Virus record (IMG/VR): IMGVR_UViG_3300025098_000170 | Coordinates: 1 to 32,284 of that record | Length of the DNA stretch: 32,284 nucleotides | Reading direction: 5' to 3' (one strand) | Origin: a virus | Shown here: piece by piece, positions 1 through 5,028 of the stretch | How positions within the stretch are numbered: the stretch's first letter is position 1 | Layout: the number at the start of each line of letters is the position of its first letter | Program-made: the position numbers and the translations under genes | Notes under the pieces: generated by a model | What the model was told of the DNA's origin: nothing | Databases searched by the model: none | The model's input: only the letters and a program-made list of their open reading frames with translations

Positions 1-28
1 CAATACCTATTACAAACAACATATAGAT

Positions 29-254
29 ATCTACTAAAGCTGGTTGTAACAACTTATGTAGATGTAAGAAAGACTACAGTACCCTGAACCAAAAACACTT
101 AAATAAAAAAGGTACTGCAGTCTATAAGGAACTGTAACATTGCACAACATGAACGACCAAGAAAAGAATTAATGCAATGCTACAGTTATATTAAACTATG
201 ACACCCGAGTTAAACAATGTTACATTCACGTATACAAAGCCGGGTGCCATAGTT
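29..254 (-). ncRNA. Tandem array of four RNA hairpins downstream of the last leftward gene
   Basis: No gene is visible here; the stretch is filled by hairpins. Reading leftward they are: 194-207 with 241-254 (14 pairs, 33-nt loop), 130-144 with 173-187 (15 pairs, 28-nt loop), 71-83 with 111-123 (13 pairs, 27-nt loop), and a shorter bulged one at 29-37 with 54-63 that contains an inner GTTG/CAAC stem. Spacers are 6, 6 and 7 nt. Each of the three long stems has exactly one irregular pair, always A-C on the + strand and therefore U-G in a leftward RNA. The arm sequences differ while the architecture is kept, which suggests selection on RNA structure. The first hairpin starts 5 nt after the stop codon of the 260-475 gene, so it would be made as that transcript's 3' end. 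Function is unknown, and the array may continue beyond the left edge. Confidence 0.6.
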
Positions 255-259
255 ATTAG

Positions 260-475
260 TTAAGAAGATATAGGAAACTTCTCTCTAAGTTCTTTAAGGT
301 ATTTAAGAGTTAAATCCATCTCATCTAATTCACGCATTGCCTCTTTATTGATAAGCTCTATATGAGGGTAGCTATTAGACAAACGGGTTAACTCTTTATC
401 CAAATACTCTATAGCATGATAAAGAGCAGTGTTATATAGTAATGTCTCTGTAGGGTTAATATTAAGTGAAGGCAT
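260..475 (-). CDS. Small helical protein, paralogue A of a three-member family
   Basis: 71 aa, charged and predicted almost entirely helical, with no signal peptide or membrane segment. Residues about 17-66 form two amphipathic helices joined by a Ser/Asn/Tyr/Pro turn. The pattern (AL..AIE.LD.EL, linker with Y, acidic second helix, LKYLKEL) resembles the proteins at 786-1019 and 1039-1257 in length and layout. It is the last gene of the leftward block. Its leader carries TCCTTTAA 19 nt before the ATG, a motif shared with the other two family members. The hairpin array begins 5 nt beyond the stop. I do not recognise a function; a small early-expressed regulatory or host-takeover protein is only a guess from position. 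Confidence 0.7.
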   Translation of the reverse strand: MPSLNINPTETLLYNTALYHAIEYLDKELTRLSNSYPHIELINKEAMRELDEMDLTLKYLKELREKFPISS

Positions 476-523
476 AGTATAGAGAATTAAAGGATGAATA
501 ACAAGTTGTTTCCTAGCCTTAAT

Positions 524-567
524 GTACTACGGTTAATACTAGTATTATATACTGGTATTGTTAGTAC
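524..567. repeat. Intergenic hairpin containing a 14-bp perfect palindrome
   Basis: The 108-bp gap between the 584-781 and 260-475 genes contains GTACTA (524-529) paired with TAGTAC (562-567). Inside it, AATACTA (535-541) can pair with TGGTATT (553-559). Positions 534-547 are alternatively a perfect palindrome, TAATACTAGTATTA. It could be a processing hairpin between two leftward genes or a regulator-binding site. There is no T-run that would make it a normal intrinsic terminator. Confidence 0.4.
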
Positions 568-583
568 GACATATATGGCGGTT

Positions 584-781
584 TTACATATAGTAATCTT
601 TCCTTGTCCAAACAAGTATGCGATTAACTAATGCCACTACTGCTGCTAATGATAGCATGAGGATACTAAACCTAGTAGGAAATGTATTTCCACAGGTGTA
701 TGCCACAAGTAATGTTATGTTTAGAATAATTAAGAACAAGCCAAAGAAGGCTGCTGTTAAATCAATTAATAAGTTTCTCAT
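584..781 (-). CDS. Small membrane protein with two transmembrane helices
   Basis: 65 aa from the ATG at 781. That start is chosen because it lies 4 nt after the stop of the upstream gene (TAA at 786-788). A longer reading from 817 would overlap that gene and add a 12-residue polar extension. Two hydrophobic helices are clear: about residues 3-30 (LLIDLTAAFFGLFLIILN and onward) and 37-57 (ILMLSLAAVVALVNRIL). The tail is short and basic-aromatic (WTRKDYYM). The likely topology is a membrane hairpin. It could be a holin-like, superinfection-exclusion or host-modifying protein. Its place among small leftward genes, with no endolysin beside it, gives no decision between these. Confidence 0.65.
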   Translation of the reverse strand: MRNLLIDLTAAFFGLFLIILNITLLVAYTCGNTFPTRFSILMLSLAAVVALVNRILVWTRKDYYM

Positions 782-785
782 AGTT

Positions 786-1019
786 TTAAGATTTACGGGT
801 GAATACTTCAGACTCAATCTGCTTAATAAGTTTCTCTACAAGATAGACGCTCTTGTTTAGAGCTTCCATACGATGGATAGCACCATCAGTCATATAGGTT
901 GCATCCTCAGGTGCACGATCAGCATAGTTAGCATACTCAACCTCTAAGTGATGATGAGCCAGCTGTAATGCTTCAAGATATTGTAATGCTTCGTTTTTAT
1001 AAATAGTTATTACGGACAT
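786..1019 (-). CDS. Small helical protein, paralogue B of a three-member family
   Basis: 77 aa, soluble, helical, rich in Glu, Ala, His and Tyr. Residues about 8-40 form one helix (EALQYLEALQLAHHHLEVEY), then a Pro/Asp linker, then a second helix from about 48 that ends VYLVEKLIKQIESE. The same two-helix plan and length are seen in the 260-475 and 1039-1257 products. The leader has TCCTTAAA 18 nt before the ATG. It sits between the related gene upstream and the two-helix membrane gene downstream, with 4-20 nt gaps, so the set is probably one leftward transcript. No function recognised. Confidence 0.7.
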   Translation of the reverse strand: MSVITIYKNEALQYLEALQLAHHHLEVEYANYADRAPEDATYMTDGAIHRMEALNKSVYLVEKLIKQIESEVFTRKS

Positions 1020-1038
1020 GATAAAAGGGTTTAAGGAT

Positions 1039-1257
1039 TTAAGATACTTTTTCTATTTGTTGTACAAGAACACCTAGTGTTCCTTGTGATTGAATAAGTT
1101 GACTATACATGATTTCATCTGCGTCACTCCACTCACTGTAATCCGGGTTCTGCTCTTTGAACTCATCTATAAGATGCTCAATACTTATAAGAGCATTAAC
1201 AATGCCAGTATAGAACTCTAGCTTACAACTCTCAGGTATATGTACTATTGATTTCAT
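1039..1257 (-). CDS. Small helical protein, paralogue C of a three-member family
   Basis: 72 aa from the ATG at 1257, an acidic two-helix protein (helix about 8-32, linker QNPDYSEWSD, helix about 42-70 ending VLVQQIEKVS). An ATG at 1281 would add a hydrophobic leader (MLFLNLSL). I prefer 1257 because TCCTTAA then falls 17 nt upstream, matching the leaders of the 786-1019 and 260-475 genes. The 1281 codon lies in the left arm of a perfect 7-bp hairpin (1279-1285 with 1303-1309). It is the first gene after the structured gap 1258-1657. No function recognised. Confidence 0.65.
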   Translation of the reverse strand: MKSIVHIPESCKLEFYTGIVNALISIEHLIDEFKEQNPDYSEWSDADEIMYSQLIQSQGTLGVLVQQIEKVS

Positions 1258-1342
1258 AAGGGATAGATTAAGGAATAACATAAGTGGTATAGCTATGTAT
1301 ATACTTATGTTGATTAAGAAAATAAAGGATTAATAAAAGGGG

Positions 1343-1362
1343 TAATATGTGGAAATATGTGG
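1343..1362. repeat. Two adjacent 10-nt direct repeats, WAATATGTGG type
   Basis: TAATATGTGG (1343-1352) is followed immediately by AAATATGTGG (1353-1362). The second copy is also the left arm of ATATGT-GGTA-ACATAT (1355-1370). A 10-nt period puts the copies on one face of the helix, as in a regulator-binding site. They lie about 90 bp upstream of the 1257 start, a sensible place for an operator. Confidence 0.45.
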
Positions 1363-1451
1363 TAACATATAAACACTAACACACGTAAATAATTAGTTGT
1401 CAGGCACTTACACCCACCGTTTTGTAGCAGAGGAGCAGAATAAGCGGAACT

Positions 1452-1508
1452 ATCTGCTAACAGAGAACAGATTTGCTAATAGAGAAACAGTTTAGCATAA
1501 AAAGACAG
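1452..1508. repeat. Degenerate tandem repeat, about 20-nt unit, two to three copies
   Basis: ATCTGCTAACAGAGAACAG (1452-1470) is followed by ATTTGCTAATAGAGAAACAG (1471-1490). A more diverged third copy appears to end ATAAAAAGACAG near 1508. The first unit's TCTGCTA also pairs with TAGCAGA at 1425-1431. It sits in the non-coding gap upstream of the small leftward genes. Role unknown. Confidence 0.5.
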
Positions 1509-1660
1509 AGGGCTTGCGCCCCCTATCCCATGTAACAATGACAAGGTTTAAACACCGGGACAGCATCATTGTCATGCAAAGATTAGACCACTAATACAAC
1601 TATGAACAATTCTTGCGTTAGTCCTTTGCGCTTGTGTTGATCAATCACCACCAATGTCTT

Positions 1661-1692
1661 TTAAAAGGAGAGGCACCCGAAGGCACCTCCCC
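1661..1692 (-). terminator. Intrinsic terminator of the 1699-2034 gene, UUCG tetraloop
   Basis: In the leftward RNA, an 11-pair stem (arms 1682-1692 and 1667-1677, three G-U pairs) closes a UUCG tetraloop (1678-1681). It is followed by UUUU (1663-1666). It begins 6 nt after the TAA of the 1699-2034 gene. Tetraloop, GC-rich stem and U-run together make this a textbook terminator. Confidence 0.85.
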
Positions 1693-1698
1693 ATTGAG

Positions 1699-2034
1699 TT
1701 ATGCTGGCTCAACCCACACCATAGATGTGGCTTCTCCAGTCTTCTGGTCAATGACCTTGTTACTACCCATCTTGAGGTTATCAAGTTCAAGACCACGTGT
1801 CCAATTCTTGAGGGTCTCCATACCACTCCAAGTGCTGGCTTGCACAGGCTTACCAGTTTCGGTATCTCTAAAGGCAAGAACACCGTATTGAACACCACTC
1901 CCTGAACCCATAGCAAAGTTCAAGCCTCCTGCAGTAACACCAACACCTGCGTCAGTAACTGCTTTGTCAGTACAAATCACGGTAACCTTGTCCGTGTTCT
2001 TGTTGACGTGCAAAGAATAAAAGAATACACTCAT
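1699..2034 (-). CDS. Beta-rich 111-aa protein of unknown function, first leftward gene
   Basis: 111 aa with no membrane segment or signal peptide. The composition is beta-rich, with a glycine-rich middle (about 31-50, VGVTAGGLNFAMGSGSGVQY) and a short C-terminus ending MVWVEPA. It is the first gene leftward from the divergent region. It has its own strong terminator, and its codons are less AT-biased than those of its neighbours, which suggests strong, separate expression. The ATG at 2034 is preceded by CTTAAATG about 16 nt upstream, the usual leader type here. Shadow ORFs on the other strand are rejected because the stop plus terminator fit this strand. I do not recognise the family. Confidence 0.75.
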   Translation of the reverse strand: MSVFFYSLHVNKNTDKVTVICTDKAVTDAGVGVTAGGLNFAMGSGSGVQYGVLAFRDTETGKPVQASTWSGMETLKNWTRGLELDNLKMGSNKVIDQKTGEATSMVWVEPA

Positions 2035-2103
2035 AATAAAACATTTAAGTAATGAATGGGAAAATTCCCGGTGGTGTATAAGTGAACACCAATGATTAGC
2101 AAG

Positions 2104-2121
2104 GGAGCAGAATAAACTGCT
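2104..2121 (-). repeat. Second copy of the GGAGCAGAATAA element, in a hairpin
   Basis: GGAGCAGAATAA (2104-2115) is identical to 1432-1443. In both places AGCAG pairs with a nearby CTGCT (here 2106-2110 with 2117-2121). Each copy lies upstream of a leftward gene (about 70 bp before the 2034 start, about 175 bp before the 1257 start). A shared 5' leader structure or regulator site for leftward transcripts is likely. Confidence 0.5.
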
Positions 2122-2214
2122 TTATATAGATACATTCACACGCATATATATATACAAGGCTCGTGCCCTCCCTGCCTGCTCTGTCTTTCACACAGAGACT
2201 TCTCTTGGATGATA

Positions 2215-2230
2215 GTACATAACATAGTAC
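2215..2230. promoter_or_regulatory. Operator-like 16-mer GTACATAA-CATAGTAC
   Basis: GTAC at both ends with a 16-nt span. The first 8 nt and last 4 nt are the same as in the perfect palindrome at 15906-15921. ATAGTACA is also directly repeated (2212-2219, 2224-2231). The position, midway between divergent genes, suits a repressor or activator site. Confidence 0.4.
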
Positions 2231-2462
2231 ACACTCACATCACAATGGACACACACACCCTCCCCCCGTGCACATTTTTTTTTGTGCCTGCGCGCGTTGC
2301 ACAGTAGCACCTCACTTGACAGGGGGGTACCACGCGTCCTTGCAATAGTTGGGGAGCAAAATATTATAACCCCATTAAAACCTCACACACATAAGTTTCA
2401 TGATACCGGGGGTAACAATTTTATTTGTGGTGTAAGGGGGTGTTTAAAAAATGGTATATTAG

Positions 2463-2750
2463 ATGTATAGGGTAGTTATGGATAAGTTTGATTTTGATGA
2501 TTTCATGGAGATGGGGGAGGATATAATGTATTCTGCTTTTGATAATTCTTATCTTATGCTTACTGGTAAGATTACTATGTTGGAATTTATGAACGTTACT
2601 GTGGATACAGACTATACTGCTGTGTTGGCGCATGACCCGGATGACCCTACTCGTGATCAAGTATCTGAGATCATAAGACATTTCGAGGAGCAGGAGGAGT
2701 ATGAAAAGTGTGCGGAGTTGAAAAAAATATCTGACAGCCTGAAAGAATAA
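2463..2750 (+). CDS. Small acidic protein with a C-terminal UVR-like helix
   Basis: 95 aa from 2463; an ATG at 2478 (MDKFDF) is an equally possible start. The N-terminal part is acidic and aromatic (DKFDFDDFMEMGEDIMYSAF). Residues about 72-90 (RHFEEQEEYEKCAELKKIS) resemble the UVR helical-hairpin motif of UvrB/UvrC and ClpC/McsA-type proteins, which mediates protein-protein contact. It is the first gene of the rightward block, 50 bp before the 2801 gene. A role as an adaptor is only inferred. The motif is short and could be chance. Confidence 0.7.
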   Translation: MYRVVMDKFDFDDFMEMGEDIMYSAFDNSYLMLTGKITMLEFMNVTVDTDYTAVLAHDPDDPTRDQVSEIIRHFEEQEEYEKCAELKKISDSLKE

Positions 2751-2800
2751 ATATTTTTTATTTATATTTACTTCTATTGTTAATTTAAAAACCTAATACA

Positions 2801-3094
2801 ATGGCAGAAGTAAAAGAAAACGTGGAAACTCCTGAGACTATGTCCCCAGAGGAGATGAAGAAGAAGCGTGCTGAGATCACCAAGTTTTATAAAGAAAGCA
2901 TCAAGAATCTTGAGGTGCAATTGGAGTATGAGAAACTACTCACTGATATTGAGAAGCAACGTGCAGAGCGTGTGCAGGCTCAGATGTTTCTAGCTCAGGC
3001 TTATGGTGCTGGTGAGAAACCTCAGAGTGAAGCTGGTCAAGAGTGGGAAGAGGAATTTGAAGGTGCACCTAAGAGAACTCTAAAGAGAGACTAA
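2801..3094 (+). CDS. Small coiled-coil protein
   Basis: 97 aa, highly charged. Residues about 16-70 are a continuous helix likely to form a coiled coil (KKKRAEITKFYKESIKNLEV and onward to QRAERVQAQMF). They are followed by a Gly/Gln/Glu-rich acidic patch (DE-rich, about 74-89) and a basic tail (KRTLKRD). The leader TTTAAAAACCTAATACA lies directly before the ATG, a motif seen before other structural genes here. The stop overlaps the amidase start by one base (TAATG), so the two are translationally coupled. Possibly a small virion or assembly protein; not recognised. Confidence 0.75.
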   Translation: MAEVKENVETPETMSPEEMKKKRAEITKFYKESIKNLEVQLEYEKLLTDIEKQRAERVQAQMFLAQAYGAGEKPQSEAGQEWEEEFEGAPKRTLKRD

Positions 3095-4008
3095 TGAAGT
3101 TGCTTAGGAAAGGTTCGACAGGAGATGATGTAAAACAACTCCAGAAGCTACTCAGACTTAAGACTGATGGTATATTCGGTCCTAATACTGAGAAAGCTGT
3201 TGTTCGTTACCAAATGTCCAATGATCTAAAGGTTGATGGTGTAGTGGGTAATGAGACCTGGACTATGCTACTTAATAGTGCACACTCAGAGGATGCTATT
3301 GATGAGAGCAGCGATATTCAAGATCAATTCTTTGAGACAGGCTACGGTCAGAAGATCCATCGTTATTACTTGCCAAAGGGTGAGTACATTGATGGCCCTG
3401 TAAAGAATGACTACATCTGTTTACATCACACAGCCAGTGGACCAAACCCATATAAGGTAATTGACTACTGGGGCAGGGACACAAGAGGTCGTATAGCCAC
3501 AGAGTTTGTTCTAGGTGGTAGAGACTGTGCAACTGGTAATGATGAACATGATGGGGTGATGGTGCAATGCTTCCCCACCGGAGGTCAAGCGTGGCATCTA
3601 GGTCGTAGTGGTTCTGGGTATATGAACAAGCATACAGTCGGATTGGAGATATGTTCAATGGGATATCTCAAAGATCAAAAGGCTTATACAGGTAGAAGGG
3701 TGGCAGATAGTCAAGTTGCTTTGTTAGATCAACCTTTTAGAGGTTATAAGACATATCATCGTTACTCTGAAAAACAAATTCAAGAAACTAAGAAGTGGAT
3801 TTTGTTTGTTGCTGAACGTGATAATATAGATCCAAGAGTCGGATTAGTTCAATGGATTAAAAAGTTCGGAGCTTATAAAGCCTTTGAATGGAATGAGGAT
3901 GCTTATAATGGAAAAGTAAAAGGATTAATCACCCATACAAATGTTAGTCGTGGTAAATCTGATTGCTATCCAGATCCTAGATTAGTAGAAATGTTATTAA
4001 GCTTATAA
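3094..4008 (+). CDS. N-acetylmuramoyl-L-alanine amidase with peptidoglycan-binding domain
   Basis: 304 aa, two domains. Residues about 7-61 match a peptidoglycan-binding_1 domain (GDDVKQLQKLL, TDGIFGPNT, AV..YQ...L.VDGVVG..TW). Residues about 104-304 match the amidase_2/T7-lysozyme fold, a zinc amidase that cuts the MurNAc-L-Ala bond. Zinc-ligand candidates are His111/112 in LHHT and His281 in THTNV, with Cys291 or Asp290 after Lys288. Glu185 sits in VGLEI. No signal peptide is present, so export would need a holin or the protein rides in the virion. The order PG-binding first, then catalytic, is known among phage endolysins. It lies in the packaging block with no recognisable holin next to it. 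Function is fairly secure; lysis versus entry is not decided. Confidence 0.9.
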   Translation: MKLLRKGSTGDDVKQLQKLLRLKTDGIFGPNTEKAVVRYQMSNDLKVDGVVGNETWTMLLNSAHSEDAIDESSDIQDQFFETGYGQKIHRYYLPKGEYIDGPVKNDYICLHHTASGPNPYKVIDYWGRDTRGRIATEFVLGGRDCATGNDEHDGVMVQCFPTGGQAWHLGRSGSGYMNKHTVGLEICSMGYLKDQKAYTGRRVADSQVALLDQPFRGYKTYHRYSEKQIQETKKWILFVAERDNIDPRVGLVQWIKKFGAYKAFEWNEDAYNGKVKGLITHTNVSRGKSDCYPDPRLVEMLLSL

Positions 4009-4009
4009 G

Positions 4010-4390
4010 ATGGCAATAGTAAAAAAAGTAGAAGAGAAAAGAAAGGTTTCGTTATCTGATACAATCCGGTATCAGATAATTACCTATTGTTTCTTCAATC
4101 AAGTACAAATTAGTAATTCAGATCTAGAATGTTTAACTGCATTAGCAAAGTGTGGTGATATAAACCTTAGTAAGTTTTGCAAGCTTATGGAGACTGAAGA
4201 TGTGTTTAAGAGCGCGCAGTCTGCAAGGAATGCAGTTACAAAAGCATATAAGAAAAATTTAATAGTTAAGAATGTAGATGACAAGAAGACTATTTCTGTT
4301 AATGCTGATTTAAATATTCAAACTTCAGGGTTGGTACTTTTAGATTTTAAAATATTAGGAAGTGAACCCGAAAAGTTACAAGAAGTTTAA
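4010..4390 (+). CDS. Conserved small protein, possible winged-helix fold
   Basis: 126 aa, starting 1 nt after the amidase stop. The N-terminus is basic. Residues about 18-60 have short helices (SLSDTIRYQIITYCF, SNSDLECLTALAKCGDI). About 62-90 read LSKFCKLMETEDVFKSAQSA-RNAVTKAYKKNLI, followed by a beta-like end (KKTISVN). Helix-helix-basic helix-beta order is compatible with a winged helix. The last 29 bases overlap the HU-like gene in another frame. It probably belongs to the small proteins that precede TerL in crAss-like phages, but I do not recognise a named family. Confidence 0.75.
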   Translation: MAIVKKVEEKRKVSLSDTIRYQIITYCFFNQVQISNSDLECLTALAKCGDINLSKFCKLMETEDVFKSAQSARNAVTKAYKKNLIVKNVDDKKTISVNADLNIQTSGLVLLDFKILGSEPEKLQEV

Positions 4391-4724
4391 AGCTGATATT
4401 GCTGAAGAAGTGGGTGTACATCCAGATGTTGTAAATGATTTTATAAACTTTTATTATGGTAAAGTAAGAAAGAGCTTGTCTGCATTAGACTATCCTAAGA
4501 TACTGCTTGATGGTTTAGGTACGTTTTATATTAGAAAGAATAAACTAGAGAAAGCAATACAAAAGAATCAGGATATCCTAGATAATATTAAGAAGACTAC
4601 ATACAAGGGGTATGAGAAAAGTGTAAATGTTGGAGGGAAACTTAATAATATGCAGAATGCTTTAAAGACTTTAAACGAGAATATAGAAGAAAAGAAAAAT
4701 TTTAAAAATGAAAAATCTAAGTAA
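4362..4724 (+). CDS. HU/IHF-like DNA-binding protein
   Basis: 120 aa from a GTG start (GTG AAC CCG). No ATG is available before the conserved region, so GTG is preferred. Residues 8-62 follow the HU/IHF pattern: helix KFKADIAEEVGVHPDVVNDF, second helix INFYYGKVRKSLS, then the beta turn ILLDGLGTFYIRK matching the family's V.LpGfGtF signature. The usual Pro-tipped beta arm is not evident; instead a long charged helix follows (about 62-118). IHF-like proteins are recurrent in crAss-like phages. Expected role: DNA bending during replication, packaging or transcription. The start overlaps the upstream gene by 29 bp and the end overlaps the next by 17 bp. Confidence 0.8.
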   Translation: MNPKSYKKFKADIAEEVGVHPDVVNDFINFYYGKVRKSLSALDYPKILLDGLGTFYIRKNKLEKAIQKNQDILDNIKKTTYKGYEKSVNVGGKLNNMQNALKTLNENIEEKKNFKNEKSK

Positions 4725-5028
4725 ATATCTTGATGTCTTTAAAAGTTCTTCTCAAATACTTGAAGGAATTAAGAATAGAATATTTAAACAGGAGCATATT
4801 GAAGCAGAAGCAGCTTATAGATATGCTATTTGTAAAACATGTAAGCTAATTGATCATAAAGGTAAATCATGTTTAGCACCGGGCACACAGCCGTGTTGTT
4901 CTGATTGTGGATGCAGCTTAGCACTTAAAACAAGATCAATGTCAACATCTTGCCCAAAAGGTAAGTGGACAGCTGTTATGAATGAGGAGACGGAGGATAA
5001 ATTAATTGACTCTATAAACGAAGAATAA
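4708..5028 (+). CDS. Cys-rich zinc-ribbon-like small protein
   Basis: 106 aa. The N-terminal 35 residues are helical. The centre carries C-x2-C (AICKTCK, residues 42 and 45), then Cys54, then CCSDCGC (63-69 region), then Cys82 in STSCPKGKW. This is enough for one or two zinc knuckles. The C-terminus is acidic. The last base of its stop is the first base of the nuclease start (TAATG). Small zinc proteins of this type often bind nucleic acid or stabilise a complex, but the specific role is unknown. Confidence 0.75.
   Translation: MKNLSKYLDVFKSSSQILEGIKNRIFKQEHIEAEAAYRYAICKTCKLIDHKGKSCLAPGTQPCCSDCGCSLALKTRSMSTSCPKGKWTAVMNEETEDKLIDSINEE

Larger units (their letters stand above)
1258..1657 (-). 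other. 400-bp structured intergenic region without a gene
   Basis: No convincing ORF on either strand. Seen in it, from right to left: a hairpin 1590-1599 with 1613-1622 (10 positions, two non-canonical); a hairpin with arms 1529-1541 and 1566-1576 (11 pairs, 2-nt bulge, 24-nt loop); and a GCAA-tetraloop hairpin at about 1507-1524 that, in the leftward sense, is followed by TCTTTTT and could be a terminator. Further left are a degenerate 20-nt tandem repeat (1452-1508), the element GGAGCAGAATAA (1432-1443) inside an AGCAGA/TCTGCT hairpin, two 10-nt direct repeats (1343-1362), and a CATAAGT/ACTTATG hairpin (1279-1309). This is probably the leader and promoter region of the 260-1257 leftward genes, possibly with a small RNA. 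Confidence 0.5.
2035..2462. promoter_or_regulatory. Divergent intergenic region between leftward and rightward gene blocks
   Basis: 428 bp with no convincing gene. The leftward side holds hairpins GGGA/TCCC (2058-2069) and TGGTGT/ACACCA (2072-2091), the repeat GGAGCAGAATAA in an AGCAG/CTGCT hairpin (2104-2121), and an AT box reading TATCTATATAA leftward (about 2122-2134) that could be a -10 element. The centre holds CTCTGT/ACAGAG (2179-2197), the operator-like 16-mer at 2215-2230, and CA repeats. It also has runs of C and T, with GCACA/TGTGC bracketing Ts (2270-2287), then a GC-rich patch. The rightward side has TTAAAACC near 2374 and G-runs. A bidirectional promoter is the minimum reading; a replication origin is possible but unproven. 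Confidence 0.6.

Noticed and set aside
29-254. CRISPR array or tRNA cluster
   Set aside because: Units have inverted, not direct, repeats and different arm sequences, with no repeat-spacer pattern. No tRNA T-loop, CCA end or cloverleaf is present.
618-860. Rightward ORF of 80 codons
   Set aside because: It runs antisense through the membrane-protein gene and its upstream neighbour. Those fit as a coupled leftward pair with sensible starts; this ORF has no context.
1258-1281. ATG at 1281 as start of the 1039-1257 gene
   Set aside because: It would add an N-terminus that has no counterpart in the related genes and starts in a hairpin arm. The TCCTTAA leader fits the ATG at 1257.
1492-1575. 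Leftward ORF of 27 codons
   Set aside because: Too short, and its sequence is made mostly of hairpin arms; RNA structure explains it better.
1634-1916. Three long ORFs on both strands overlapping the 111-aa gene
   Set aside because: All run through the terminator or out of frame of the 1699-2034 gene, whose stop is followed at once by an intrinsic terminator.
2282-2470. Rightward 62-codon ORF in the divergent region
   Set aside because: It starts in the T-run/GC-rich patch, has unlike codon use and ends inside the next gene; probably chance in a control region.
2421-2681. Leftward 86-codon ORF
   Set aside because: Antisense to the 2463-2750 gene, His/Ile-rich as typical for shadow frames.
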